The notes below the pieces were generated by a model, which worked only from the letters and a program-made list of their open reading frames with translations, searched no databases and was not told the DNA's origin. This document shows, piece after piece, positions 9,649 through 20,362 of a stretch of DNA of 64,000 nucleotides; position 1 is the first letter of the stretch; each line of letters opens with the position of its first letter. This DNA comes from Polytrichum commune (Eukaryota > Streptophyta > Polytrichopsida > Polytrichales > Polytrichaceae): assembly GCA_950295325.1 (NCBI GenBank), contig OX485803.1:7130001-7194000 (forward strand). The letters run 5' to 3'. The translations under genes and the position numbers were made by a program.

Positions 9649-10901
9649 CAGTGTTCAAGATTGAAGTCTTCAATGCCCTTCAAACGCGATTTGGCCCTTC
9701 AAAATATACCTCTCTCAAAACAGCCCTTCAAAATGCAACCCCAAACTCAAAATGAAAACTTTACTTGACGTCCTCAAAATTTTTACACCCGTCAACACTG
9801 TAGCTTCTCTTCAGTTCCAATTTTTCATTCACATGCTAGCTGATATATTATCATAGTTGAATAAGATCAATTGCAAGTTTCACTTTGATCTTGTAGATAT
9901 CACTAGCATAGCTTCTACGATTGATGTAACAATCAGCTTGTTTCGTAGACACTATCTGGGTGTAAGTTTTGGCCTGACAACCAAACACCTAGGAAAGTTT
10001 CTTCGCGAGGTGGTACCCAATGGGCAGATATTGTATGTTGATAGTTTTGGGTGTGAAAAAATGCATATCTTGCATTATGATTCCATGCCCGAGTGTGACG
10101 TAGGAGGCTCATTGGAGGCATGCATCATGTTGGGGAGGCAGTATGTGCAGAAGATCATCGATTCACTCAATGATCGATTTCCTGACTTGTCCATTTTCAA
10201 TGCGGCCCGGCTTTTTAGCCCGAAGCACTATCCCGTAGATGAATTGGACAGAGGGACATTAACGGAACAATGGTTGAACCGGTTGGTGACACATTTCCGT
10301 TGGAGCGATGACCTTGTTAATCAATGCAATGCGGAATTGCTAGAATTCGTGGAGATGTTATGTTCCGTTTGTGAATGCCGAAGTATGCAAGAAGCTTGGG
10401 TTTTTTGTGGCAATGACCGGGAGTTCATGATTAATTGGCCAACTATGATGTCGCTATGGCAAGCCATACTTGTGATCCCAACTAGCACTGCTGTTTGTGA
10501 GCGTGGTTTTTCAAAGCAAAATTGGGTTAAGAGTGAAAGGAGAACTAGACTCAACCTTGACACACTAGATGCTTTAATGAGGGTTAGTCTAAATGGGTTA
10601 GGAGTTGAATTCATGGATTGGGATAGTATTTTTGAATCTTGGAAAATTGGCACAAGAACCAACAAGCGTAGGGCATTATCACTAGAAGAGGTGGAGTTAG
10701 ATGGTTGATTCTTAATTCTTCACATTGTATTGGAAGCATGCACCATATAAATCATGCATAAGTTTAATATGAGTTTTTTATATTTTATTTTTATATTACT
10801 GAATTGACGTCTTGAATTTGAACTAGCCCTTCAACCGAAGGGCTCAAATTTTAGAGCCCTTCAAAATGAAACTCATATGAGGGCTTCAATCTTGAACACT
10901 G
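9649..10901 (+). mobile_element. hAT transposon with terminal repeats, target duplication and partial transposase
   Basis: The element starts CAGTGTTCAAGATTGAAG and ends with its perfect inverted complement CTTCAATCTTGAACACTG. It is flanked by a perfect 8-bp duplication, CATTGGCC, at 9641-9648 and 10902-10909. Length is 1253 bp. The only coding frame inside is the C-terminal part of a hAT transposase. There is no room for the N-terminal BED finger or the first catalytic residues, so this is an internally deleted, non-autonomous but structurally complete copy. Confidence 0.93.
9857..10708 (+). pseudogene. hAT transposase C-terminal region, hAT dimerisation domain, 283 aa
   Basis: The frame runs 283 codons inside the 9649-10901 element. 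The C-terminal part has the hATC signature: WPTMMSLWQAILVIPTS, then CERGFSKQNWVKSERRTRL, then LNLDTLDALMRVSLNG. The whole resembles the C-terminal half of ZNF862-like hAT transposases. A full hAT transposase is 600-800 residues, so the N-terminal DNA-binding region and the first catalytic Asp are missing. The ATG is internal to the ancestral protein and probably not a functional start. It may still dimerise if expressed, but cannot catalyse transposition alone. Confidence 0.85.
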
Positions 10902-10909
10902 CATTGGCC

Positions 10910-11374
10910 GCCGGAGGAGTCCGGTCAAAGCGCGCGGGAGGGAGGCCAACCCTAGCCTAGCCTAGCCTAGGCCGTGGGGGTGGGGGATTATTCATTAGAG
11001 TGCCCGGGCAATGACACAAGCTTCCAAGAAGGGATGGGAAATAGCTGCTGCGGCAGGGAGTGGTGGGAGGGTCATCCCGCGGTTCCCATTGGGTGGCATC
11101 CGAATCCTCATCATTAGCAGCCCCGTTGCGGTTGGAAATCCGGCACCATTTCATTTGCAAAGGGAAGAAGGTACACGGCCCCCCTCCCTTCAATATTTAA
11201 AGGCGGGCGGGCGGGCGGGCGGGTCAGTCACATGACCCAACCCCCTCCCCAGGCATGTTGTGTTGCGGGTACGTCTTTTGAATATAGATGTGAGCGAGCG
11301 CCTGACATCCGGCTTCAAGGCCATCGTACTTCATAAGCCATTTCGTTTACTCAACTCGATCGATTATGTGATGG
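10910..11374. other. GC-rich spacer, no gene
   Basis: Holds short tandem runs: CCTAGCCTAGCCTAGCCTAG near 10951-10970 and (GGGC)n near 11201-11222. Short frames here show no domain. Confidence 0.45.
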
Positions 11375-11382
11375 CCACATGG

Positions 11383-11611
11383 CAGTGTTCGGGGAGATTT
11401 TTGGGCAACACCGGTTGAAATCCTGGTATTTACAAGTCCAACCGGTTACATGTTCACATCCTCCGGTTTTTCCTTTGTTAAATTGGGGTATATTCTATAG
11501 ATTCCTCTAAAATGATCGGTAATTCTCATGTAGTCGTCAACTTCAACCGGTGTTTTTTCTCAAACTCAACCGGTTCATTTGTAACTAACTGCCGGTTCTC
11601 CCTGATCATTG
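11383..11611 (+). mobile_element. AACCGGTT MITE copy 9, with perfect target duplication
   Basis: CAGTGTTCGGGGAGATTTTT to TTCTCCCTGATCATTG, 229 bp, flanked by CCACATGG at 11375-11382 and 11612-11619. Confidence 0.93.
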
Positions 11612-11657
11612 CCACATGGCCATCGTCGACCGAGGGTTTACTAGCTACTACCCCACC

Positions 11658-12051
11658 CGATGTTCAAGAGTGAAATCTTGAATGCCCTTCAAATGCGATT
11701 CGGCCCTTCGAAATGTAACCTCTCTCAAAACAACTCTTCAAAACGCAACCCCAAATTGAAAATGAAGACGTTGCTTGAAATCCTCAATATGATCTACCCG
11801 TCACAAGAACCAACGAGCGTAGGGCACTGTCACTACAAGAAGTAGAGTTGGATGGTTCATTCTTAATTCTTCAGATTGTACTCGAAAACATTTACCATAT
11901 AATTCATGCACAAGTTTAATATGAGTTTTGTATTTTATTTATATATTCTTGGATTGACGTTTTGGATTTGAACTAACCCTTCAACTGAGAGACTGAAATT
12001 TGAGAGCCCTTCAGGATGAAACTCATATGAGGGCTTCAATCTTGAACACTG
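11658..12051 (+). mobile_element. internal-deletion derivative of the 9649-10901 hAT element
   Basis: About 394 bp. The first ~130 bp follow the left end of the 1253-bp element (GATGTTCAAGAGTGAAATCT, then AATGCCCTTCAAATGCGATT, then ACCCGTCA). The sequence then jumps to the transposase 3' end (CAAGAACCAACGAGCGTAGG) and follows the right end to CTTCAATCTTGAACACTG. The central part, including most of the transposase, is missing. The flanking 8-bp duplication is not clear, so this copy is older. Confidence 0.88.
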
Positions 12052-12521
12052 TACCCATTGCACCCCTTGCAAAGCAAAGCATGTAAGTGGGAGTGTTGTG
12101 ATACCTGCTCCACTAAATAACTGTGATGTTAAGTGTCCTAGGGGATTTGATGCCACCATGGTAACTTTTTGGATGATGCTTCTTGTGAATAATAATTCAC
12201 CCACACTTACTCGTGTGGGCCACCAACAACACACTGAGTACCAATACTGGTTGCAATCAATGGCTTGCACTAGTTAAATCGACTTTAAACCCGACCCTTG
12301 TTGCTTGTAGGAATTGTTCACTGGTGGTAATACATAGCATACATGTAACCTTGTATTTTTTTTCCCATGTACAACTAGAAGTCTCCATCCCAAATTGACA
12401 CATAATTCCCATGCATTTGAAAAATAACCTCTTTAATTCATCTAAATGTAACCAGCCTACACTCCACATAAAATGTCAAGCTCGCTACTTTAGCTACTTA
12501 TGAACTCAACATTACTACACT

Positions 12522-12708
12522 GATTATCCCAATTAGTGTGTGTTACTATTCGGAATTACGCACTGCTATATTATTTATTGATAGTGTAATGTTTCACGAA
12601 ACAAAGTCATACATGTTTTATAATGTCTGAACAAACTATTGAACTCTTGAGTGAAACGTTATTACAATACGTAACTCTGAATAGTAACACACACTAATTA
12701 GGACAATC
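12522..12708. mobile_element. short MITE with about 44-bp inverted ends
   Basis: The left end GATTATCCCAATTAGTGTGT and the right end rising to ACACACTAATTAGGACAATC are inverted and stay alike through TTACTATTC(G/A)GA(A/G)TTACG. The interior is under 100 bp. Related ends occur near 14164 and 14310-14355, a second diverged copy. No target duplication was identified. Confidence 0.7.
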
Positions 12709-12778
12709 AACGTGCTTTTCAAAAAAGAAACTAACAAACAATCAGAGTTGGTTACGATGCGTCCGTCACCCCCGAACA

Positions 12779-13250
12779 CATGTTCGGGGAGATTTTTGGG
12801 CACAATCGGTCAAGAGTCCTAGTGTGGTCCCAAATCCAACCGGTCACGCATTGTGATCTTTCGGGGTGCCTTCATTAATTCGAGGTAAAATTCCATATAT
12901 AGATTCCTCCAAAAGAACTGGTTAATTTTCCCAAAGTCCTGAACCAGTGATCCGGGAGATTTTTGGGCATAACCGGTTGAGATCCTAGTGTTTGCAAATC
13001 CAACCGGTTACATGTTAACATCCTCCGGTTTCTCTTTATTCAATTGGGGTATATTCTATAAATTCCTTAAAATTTATCGGTAATTTTCCTGCAGTCTTGA
13101 ACTTCAACCGGTTATTTCTCAAACTCAACCGGTTCATTTGTAACTAACTGCCGGTTCTCCCCGATCATAGTCTTGAACTGACAACCGGTTATTTCCCTCA
13201 AACTCAACCGGTTCATCTGTAACTAGCGGTCAGTTCTCCCCATTCATTAA
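12779..13250 (+). mobile_element. AACCGGTT MITE copy 10 (diverged), split by copy 11
   Basis: The left part begins CATGTTCGGGGAGATTTTTG and runs to AAAGTCCTGAAC. After copy 11 it resumes with TCTTGAACTGACAACCGG and ends near TTCTCCCCATTCATTA. It resembles the fragment at 20890-21093 more than the main family. Confidence 0.75.
12945..13170 (+). mobile_element. AACCGGTT MITE copy 11, nested in copy 10
   Basis: CAGTGATCCGGGAGATTTTT to TTCTCCCCGATCATAG, 226 bp. Flanks TCCTGAAC and TCTTGAAC match at seven of eight positions. Confidence 0.9.
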
Positions 13251-14365
13251 TCCCAACAACGATCCAATGCTTCGGTGGGGCCATGCCTAGCTATATAACG
13301 ACCGAGTGCCGCTATTAAAAAAACATTTATGGAAGATGGTCTTCAATCGATCCTTCCCATGGCGCTATAGACTCCCAGTTTCTGGGTTAACAACTTGATA
13401 ATGATACCCCCACTTGACGCACCCGCGTGTTCCATTTAATGCTCCCTGCCGACTTTTGTTACCCGCCTTTGTCACTTTTGGCTCTCCAACACCCCCCACA
13501 AAGCACACGAGTTCTAGGCAACCGACCTATATATGTCATGGGAAACTTGTCCTTTGTAACTGGATAAAATTTGCAAATCCAACATAGTGGTAGATTTGCG
13601 TTGTTGTTCTTTCATTGAGGTGGGACAACTGTGTAGGACTTGCATGCTACATTGCTTTGTCTAATTACAATAATCTCCCGCTTTAGTACACACCTGTTTA
13701 AGTACGCGGCCCGTCCCGGTTTAGTGTGTTATTTTATTTTATTTTTGACAAAAATCAGGTTTCATACTTTATGGTTTGAACATGTCGTGTAAAGTCATTT
13801 GCCGTGAATGCATGAATTTCTTACACTTGACAATCGACCTCAGGTTGTTAACGTTTCGCTAGAAGGTATCAAACGAACGTTGCGATTCATCACACATCTG
13901 TCCAATTTCAGTTTGAACATCGGAGCAAAGCAATTGGTCGTTCATTTCAACATCGATAGGTGGTTCTTCTTCAATTCGCATTGTTTCCAAAACTTCATCA
14001 ACGTCCTCTAACATAACAACACAATATTCTTCATTGTTTGCTTCGACGATATTTAAACATCTACTTATTTCTTCTTGTTCGATGGAAAGATGCAAAGTAC
14101 GCACCTACCAACTAAGTGCGCACCAATGACTTCAGTTCAAAGTGCGTACTTTTGTGGGAGATTACTATAGTGTGGATTATCATTACAATTTATTGAGAGT
14201 ATCGATTTTTCGTTACCCAAATACCATATATATGTAGTACGTGCACCAAAGAATATGATATAAATTAGCTGGTAAAAAACAATAATGTCGGTTAAAAAGT
14301 TGTGGCAACACGTAACTCCGAGCAGTATCCCACGCTAATTAGACAAAATAGTGTAGTGGTGACCA
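13251..14365. other. no confident gene
   Basis: Mixed-composition spacer. A minus-strand frame at 13859-14104 (81 codons, acidic, EEEPPIDVEMNDQ) might be an eroded exon but matches nothing I know. The end of a second 12522-type MITE lies near 14310-14355. Confidence 0.4.
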
Positions 14366-14593
14366 CTGTCCCAAGGAGAACCGGCGGTTAATTACAAATG
14401 ACCTGGTTGAGTTTGAGAAATAACCGGTTGAGTTTGGAGACTTTAGGAGAATTACCGATCCTTTTAGAGGAATCTATAGAATATACCTCAAATGAATACA
14501 ACAACCACCGGAAGATGTCAACATGTAACCAGTTGGACTTAGAATCACTAGGATCTTGACCGACTATTATGCCCAAAAACTTCCCGGGCACTG
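14366..14593 (-). mobile_element. AACCGGTT MITE copy 12 (CCCGGG subfamily)
   Basis: Reverse orientation; the left end is eroded (CTGTCCCAAGGAGAACCGGC) and the right end is AACTTCCCGGGCACTG. It abuts copy 13 directly. Confidence 0.78.
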
Positions 14594-14939
14594 TTCGGGA
14601 AGAACCGGCTGTAGGTTACATAAACCAGTTGAGTTTGGAGACTTCAGGACAGTGATCGGGGAGATTTTTGGGCATAACCAGTTGAGATCCTAGTGTTTGC
14701 AAGTCCAACTGATTACATGTTGATATACTCTGGTTTTCCTTTATTAAAATGGGGTATATTCTATAAAATCCTCTAAAATGATCGGTAATTTTCCTGCAGT
14801 CTTGAACTTCAACCGGTTATTTCTCAAACTCAACCGGTTTATCTGTAACTAACTGCCGGTTCTCCCCGGTCATTGCTTCAGGAGAATTACCAAGGAATCT
14901 TTAGAATGTACCTCAAATGAATGAACACCCCAGGCACTG
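14592..14939 (-). mobile_element. AACCGGTT MITE copy 13 (CCCGGG subfamily), split by copy 14
   Basis: The left part starts CTGTTCGGGAAGAACCGGCT. It resumes after copy 14 with CTTCAGGAGAATTACC and ends CCCAGGCACTGG, with an internal deletion. Confidence 0.72.
14650..14875 (+). mobile_element. AACCGGTT MITE copy 14, nested, with perfect target duplication
   Basis: CAGTGATCGGGGAGATTTTT to TTCTCCCCGGTCATTG, 226 bp. CTTCAGGA lies on both sides (14642-14649 and 14876-14883). Confidence 0.93.
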
Positions 14940-15353
14940 GTGTACCTTAATTACCCAGTGTGGAATATTGCTAGATTAGTAGGCCAGTATATAAGTAAGA
15001 GTCATTCATTCCAGGTGACTTTGAGCTCCGTTCCCAATCTACCAATTACAACCCCCCCCCCCCTTCCCCACAACCAGTGTCAAATCCAAGTTTCACGTGA
15101 TGTTTTTAAAAATATATAAGAATGTCAATTGACATTACATTTTATTTCAAAATGTCACCTCAATTTTGTCTTACACAATATTTTACGAAAACTAATATTT
15201 TGAATAATCAATATGCAATCTTGATTTGTAACCAAAAAAAACTATCAATCAAGCATAAGTATCCTTCGGTCTTGCATGTTTTTTCAAATGTTGAAGATGG
15301 TAGCCCAATTCATTGCATAAACTTCGAGCCCACAAATAGAAACCCGCATAAGA

Positions 15354-15688
15354 CACTAGTAGAAAACATGGCAAAAAAGACCCGCAATTTGTTTCCCATT
15401 GTGGTTCTTTTGACCATCCTGATCTGCAGTCACTAAATGACTACAAAATGTTATCTTTCATTTTGCGACTGCAAAATTAACGGTTTTGGGGGCATGTGAT
15501 ATACTGTTGGAAAGGTATTTTCAAGACCTTTCCAACGGTATATTACGAGCCCCAAAATACCAAAAGTGTCAGCTGGTAAGGTAGGAAAAACAAATCTGCA
15601 GTTGTTTAGCGATTGCAGAGCATGGTGGTCAAAAGAACCGCAATGGGAAAACGACTGCGGTTCTTTTTCGCCATGTTTTCTACTAGTG
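15354..15688. mobile_element. CACTA-type MITE, 335 bp
   Basis: Terminal inverted repeats of about 33 bp begin CACTAGTAGAAAACATGGC and end with GCCATGTTTTCTACTAGTG. The element is flanked by a 3-bp duplication, AGA (15351-15353 and 15689-15691). A central hairpin (GTTGGAAAGGT / ACCTTTCCAAC) lies near 15505-15536. CACTA ends with 3-bp duplications are diagnostic of the superfamily. There is no coding capacity. Confidence 0.9.
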
Positions 15689-15894
15689 AGAGCATCAAGG
15701 GTCTTCAAGTTCAACTTATTGTGCAAGTGGTTTTTGATTGCATTTTGTTTGGAAAACCCTCTTTCACATTGCCTCGCCTTGTTCCTAGTTAGTCTTGCTA
15801 TCTTTGATCACCGTCTCAACTCCCGGTTACAAAAGAAGATTGCAAGAGCAAAGCTGAACTTAAGTATGTAAGTGAGTTTAGGAAGTCCTCCTAA

Positions 15895-16140
15895 TGTTAT
15901 GGGTTATGTTTTCCGGACACTTGAGCTGTAGTTTATAGTACTCAAGTTGCCTAGCAATACGTGTCATTTGAATTTCTAGTGTGTCAATTGACACGAGGAC
16001 TTTTTCTCCGCAAGTCACAGTACGTGTCAACTTCTAAAATGTGCGTGTCAATTGACGTGCATTTATTGTTTGTGCAAGTTTTTTGCGTGTCAAAAGAGAA
16101 AAAACTTGCAAAAACTTTGTCAAACATATACACCGCCTGC
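15895..16140 (+). repeat. dispersed repeat with TCAATTGA cores, copy A
   Basis: Near-identical in inverse orientation to 36606-36858. It contains GTGTGTCAATTGACACG, CACAGTACGTGTCAACTTC and TTGCAAAAACTTTGTCAAAC. Short frames in both copies encode similar peptides only because the DNA is alike. Confidence 0.82.
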
Positions 16141-16474
16141 AACGCCTCCCTCAGACTCTCACTGGCCTGTTATTCAAGAAGGCTGTAATATTATTATATA
16201 TAATGGTCCCTGTGTAACTTATATTTGGTCGGGTCTTAATAATATTCCAGAAGGTCGAGTCAGATTGCCTGTCAACCAATACTGGTAAGGAGGTTACTCT
16301 GCCTTCCACTACGAGATCGACACCAAAGAAACCAGCGATGTTGGCCGATTATACAATACATTACTCGTTGTCAGCCTTCTACCACCTACACTGGATAGGG
16401 TCATTAAGTATGACTACCAGTAACTTCTCTGCCATTTCATAACTATCTACAGTATTTTCTTTTACAGTGATATT

Positions 16475-16505
16475 AAAGAACAGAACAGAACAGAACAGAA
16501 CAGAA
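16475..16505. repeat. (GAACA)n microsatellite
   Basis: Five or more tandem AGAAC units. Confidence 0.9.
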
Positions 16506-16519
16506 CTACGGGTCCATAT

Positions 16520-17023
16520 CAGTGACCGGGGAGATTTTTGGGCATGACCGGTTGAGATCCTAGTGTTTGCAAGTCCAACCGGTAACTTGTTGACATCCTC
16601 CGGTTTTCCTTTATTAATGTGGGGTATATTCTATAAATTCCTCTAAAATAATCGGTAATTTTCATGCAGTATGGAACTTCAACCGGTTATTTCTCAAACT
16701 CAACCCTCGGGGGGTGCACTGTATATTATGTTTGAGAACCACGTGCGTTCGTGACCCCTCCTTAAAACCCCTTAGTATACGAGAGGTTATATGTCTAGAT
16801 ACTTTTGTATACATGTGTATTCCGTTTTAAATATATGTTTATTGTAAGTATACTTGAATATTTTCAGTTTTAAATGTGTTTATTGTATGTATACGTAATA
16901 CGGCAATGTTCAAATTAATACCCCTTATGTGCACTCACGTATACTCGTACATGTTTAGTACAGTGCACCCCCGAGACTCAACCGGTTCATTTGTAACTAA
17001 CTGCCGGTTCTCCCTGATCATAG
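16520..17023 (+). mobile_element. AACCGGTT MITE copy 15, interrupted by a 270-bp element
   Basis: CAGTGACCGGGGAGATTTTT to TTCTCCCTGATCATAG. Flanks GTCCATAT and GTCCAAAT match at seven of eight bases. The element at 16706-16975 is inserted in its ACTCAACC sequence. Confidence 0.9.
16706..16975. mobile_element. TIR element (CTCGGGGGTGCACTGTA), 270 bp, nested
   Basis: The left end CTCGGGGGGTGCACTGTA and right end TACAGTGCACCCCCGAG form 17-18-bp inverted repeats differing by one G. A perfect 8-bp duplication ACTCAACC (16698-16705 and 16976-16983) brackets it. The interior is AT-rich, with several GTATAC motifs and no ORF. A lone end of the same kind, GTGCACTCCCCGAG, lies near 22367-22380. hAT-like by duplication length, but the termini are unusual. 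Confidence 0.9.
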
Positions 17024-17177
17024 GTCCAAATGAATTACTAGACAAAATGAATTTTTATTGCATGAAAGAAGGAAGAAGACACACTAGCTACATGGCTTCA
17101 CATGCCTCCCTGTGTCCAAGAACCACCAAAATGTTTTACTATGTCTTTGTAACTTGGAGCCGTGAGTCAGTGCGGTA

Positions 17178-17406
17178 CTATGATCTGGGAGAACCGGCAA
17201 TTAGCTACAAATGAACCGGTTGACTTTGAGAAATAACCGGTTCAAGTTCAAGACCGCAGGAGAATTGCCGATCATTTTAGAGGAATCTACAGAATATACC
17301 CCAATTTTATGAAGGAAAACCGGAGGATGTGAACATGTAACCGGCTGGACTTGCAAGCACTAGGATCTCAACCGGTTATGATGCCCAAAAATCTCCCCAA
17401 TCACTG
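17178..17406 (-). mobile_element. AACCGGTT MITE copy 16, with perfect target duplication
   Basis: CTATGATCTGGGAGAACC to CTCCCCAATCACTG, 229 bp, bracketed by GTGCGGTA (17170-17177 and 17407-17414). Confidence 0.94.
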
Positions 17407-17418
17407 GTGCGGTAAGTC

Positions 17419-17600
17419 CAGTACCCGGTCGGTCAACATCCAACCGGTTACATGTTGACGTCTTCTGGTTTTGATGCTTTCGTTCATGTGAGGTAAATTC
17501 TAAAGATTCCTCAGTAATTCTCCTGAAGTCTCCAACTTCAGCCGATTATTTCTCAAACTCAACCGGTTCATCTGTAACTAACCTCCGGTTCTTCTACTGG
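17419..17600 (+). mobile_element. AACCGGTT MITE copy 17 (partial)
   Basis: Begins CAGTACCCGGTCGGTCAAC, lacks the TTTTTGGGCAT segment and ends near CTCCGGTTCTTCTACTG. Copy 16 may have inserted within its first bases (CAGTGC just left of 17174). Confidence 0.7.
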
Positions 17601-17642
17601 GTCCTAGCCCCAATAGTGGAAATGTTTCCAAAATACATGGTA

Positions 17643-18138
17643 CACAAAATATGATATTTAGTGTTAGATTAGATTTAGTGTTTTACCACCCTACTTTGCT
17701 CAACACTAAACTTCAATTCTTTGATAATTAGTGTTAGACATAAATGCGTCACCACCTTGCCCACTACCATGTCCCTTCTCCTTTTATCATTGTTAATCTT
17801 TTTTCTTCATATAATTAGTGTTAGACATAAATGCGCCACCACCTTCCCTACTACCATGTCCCTTCTCATTTTATCATTGTTAAAAATTTTCATATAAATA
17901 GTGTCAGACATAAATGCGCCACCACCTTCCCCACTACCATGTCCCTTCTCCTTTATCATTGTTAATTTTTGTTCATATCCTTACTAACACTAAATTTGTG
18001 CATGTAACTTTCACATAGTAGCATAGATGATATTTAGTGTTTGAGTATACATTTAATGTTACCTACTTTCATAGGGTTAGTGATATTTAGTGTAGGGTTC
18101 GTATTTAGTGTCTCTAACACTAAATATCATATTTTGTG
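17643..18138. mobile_element. TTTAGTGTT MITE with 26-bp perfect inverted ends
   Basis: The inverted termini CACAAAATATGATATTTAGT... and its complement are identical over 26 bp (17643-17668 and 18113-18138). They are flanked by TA on each side, suggesting a Tc1/mariner-type target duplication. Inside are three tandem units of about 85 bp (AGTGT(T/C)AGACATAAATGCG through CTTTTATCATTGTTAA) from about 17729 to 17980. There is no ORF. A diverged inverse copy lies at 5830-6170. Confidence 0.85.
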
Positions 18139-18142
18139 TAGT

Positions 18143-19043
18143 GCTTAAGGCATTTCACAAAGTTGAGGAAGACACGTCACCATGGGAACCATACTCTAAT
18201 TGATCCACACTTGCTAGACATTCGTTTACTTATTTTAATGATGAGTATGCAATCCAATTGCATATGGTGAACGGAAAACTATGGTGACATGAACCTTGTA
18301 TCAATGATATGGTGCCCGAGCTATCTATCAATGCATTGGTTGTTCTATGCTAACCGATGTCCACAAATTGATTGAGATGGTCGTTGTCCACATTATGGAG
18401 TATGTGGAGGGCAAGAGATTGCATGCCACCTTGAGTTTCATGAAAACAAAATTAAGAAACAGAGTTGACTAGCTAATTAGACTTACTTGTGCCCATGTTT
18501 TGTTATTCTCGTTGAAGGGGCAACAACTTTCCTTGTAATGATGCATTTGCAAAATGAAAGGCAATCGAGGGGCACGTCTGAGCCCATGGTAGAGGGTGAA
18601 TATATAACTTGATCGGCAAATGTACCACCTGACATTTCCAATAACATCACAATCTCAAATGCATATACTTTACATACATGCTCGAGAATTTCAAGGATAA
18701 TACCCTTGTATGGTTATGCTTTTGTTATAAGGATTGGACTCAAAAGTTAATTAAGTGTAGGAAGTGCATTGTGCTGCAATTGGGCAAGGACTTCTAAAGA
18801 CTGGGGCTTTGAGACCCCCCCACACACACAATGCTCTAGCATAACATCACTCAACTTCTCATTGTTGTTCTATTTCTAAATGGGGAGTGCAAAGTGAGAG
18901 AGAGAGATCGTCAAAGGTTGAATACTCCGGACTTGCCGCCGCATCATTGTTTTAGTGTACTTTAGACAATTTACATAACATGGAGCCAGCCAATGTGTTG
19001 CATGTAGTGGGGCCACAACGAGCATGCCCACCACACCAAAACA
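18143..19043. other. no recognisable gene
   Basis: Only short chance frames on both strands; no repeats resolved. Confidence 0.4.
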
Positions 19044-19051
19044 CATCCATC

Positions 19052-19284
19052 CAGTGCCCGGGAAGTTTTTGGGCATAGTCGGTCAAGATCCTAGACTCCT
19101 AGTGATCCTAAATCCCACCGGTTGCATGTTGACATCTTCCGGTTTTGCTTTATTTATTTGGGGTACATTCTACAGGTTCCTTTAAAATGATCGGTAAATT
19201 TCCTGAAGTCTTGAACTTCAACATGTTATTTCTCGAACTCAACCGGCTCACCTGCAACTAACCGCCGGTTCTTCCCGGACATAG
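19052..19284 (+). mobile_element. AACCGGTT MITE copy 18 (CCCGGG subfamily), with perfect target duplication
   Basis: CAGTGCCCGGGAAGTTTTTG to TTCTTCCCGGACATAG, 233 bp, bracketed by CATCCATC (19044-19051 and 19285-19292). Confidence 0.93.
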
Positions 19285-19292
19285 CATCCATC

Positions 19293-19912
19293 CAACTAGC
19301 TATCGGTAACAATGGCGAGTCAACAACACTCGGACTGAAATCTGTTCAAGTTGTAAGAAAAGCCCATAACAAATGGTACACAGCTAGCGTCTGGTGAATT
19401 ACTAGCCCCACGATGCATCATCCCGCCTACAGCTCTACGTAATGTTATGAAGCCTGATATTATTCCCCTCCCCCCCAAGAGGCAATATATATCAGACTGA
19501 CCGACCTCCCTATCTGTTTTTACGTCGTCAATGCTCTTAATATTCCAGAAGGTCAGATTGCATTTCCAGCACAGGTAAAAGAAGTTACTCGATCTTCCTT
19601 CCACTATAATGCCTGTCAGGAGCTTCCCGCTGGCAGTACTAAGTTAGTGTAGTGTAACTTGAATAAATTTTTTACCCAGCTGGCCGATGACAGTCTGCAG
19701 ATCATGCAAGGGAGAGTTCTGGTCATGTGACGCTAAAGTCCAGGGTCTTATCCACGAGTCCGACAGAGTTCCAGTACGACGAACTTAAATACACCAGGTT
19801 TTTGTTTGAACGATCCATAGTTGCCCATGCTACCATCATCAAGGAGAGGCGTTTCGTTGCATCAAAATCCGAGCTCGCACCATCATTCACATGTGCCGGA
19901 TCGACCGTGTAA
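19293..19912. other. no recognisable gene
   Basis: Short overlapping frames on both strands with no domain. Confidence 0.4.
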
Positions 19913-19920
19913 GTGTTCAT

Positions 19921-20181
19921 CAGTGCCCGCAAGGGAAGTTTGTTTTTGGGCATATAGCTAGAGTCGGTCAAGGTCCTAGTGACTCTCAAAACTAACCGGT
20001 TATATTACAAGTTTGACGTCTTCCGGTTTCGATGCTTTCATTCGTTTGAAGGTATATTCTGTAGATTCCTCTAAAATGATTGGTAATTCTCCTGAGGTCT
20101 CGATGAACTTCCAACCAGTTATTTCTCAAACTCAACTGGATCATCTGTAACTAATTAACCGCTGGTGCTCCCCGAGCAGTG
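19921..20181 (+). mobile_element. AACCGGTT MITE copy 19 (CCCGGG subfamily, diverged)
   Basis: Begins CAGTGCCCGCAAGGGAAG and ends near GCTCCCCGAGCAGTG. It has small insertions relative to copy 18. Flanking duplication is weak. Confidence 0.8.
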
Positions 20182-20362
20182 GTTATAACCATGCTCCTCG
20201 TTCAAAGTTCTTTTCCTTGCCGAGTGGCACTGATCACTCAAAACTTAAGCACTTTCCTGTAGGGTACGTAAGTTACTTATACCTCAACCCAAACCCTCTC
20301 TCTCTCTCTAATCGATTTCCGGCTGCTGCAGGTGGATATTTATCAACAAACGGTGCTCTGTG

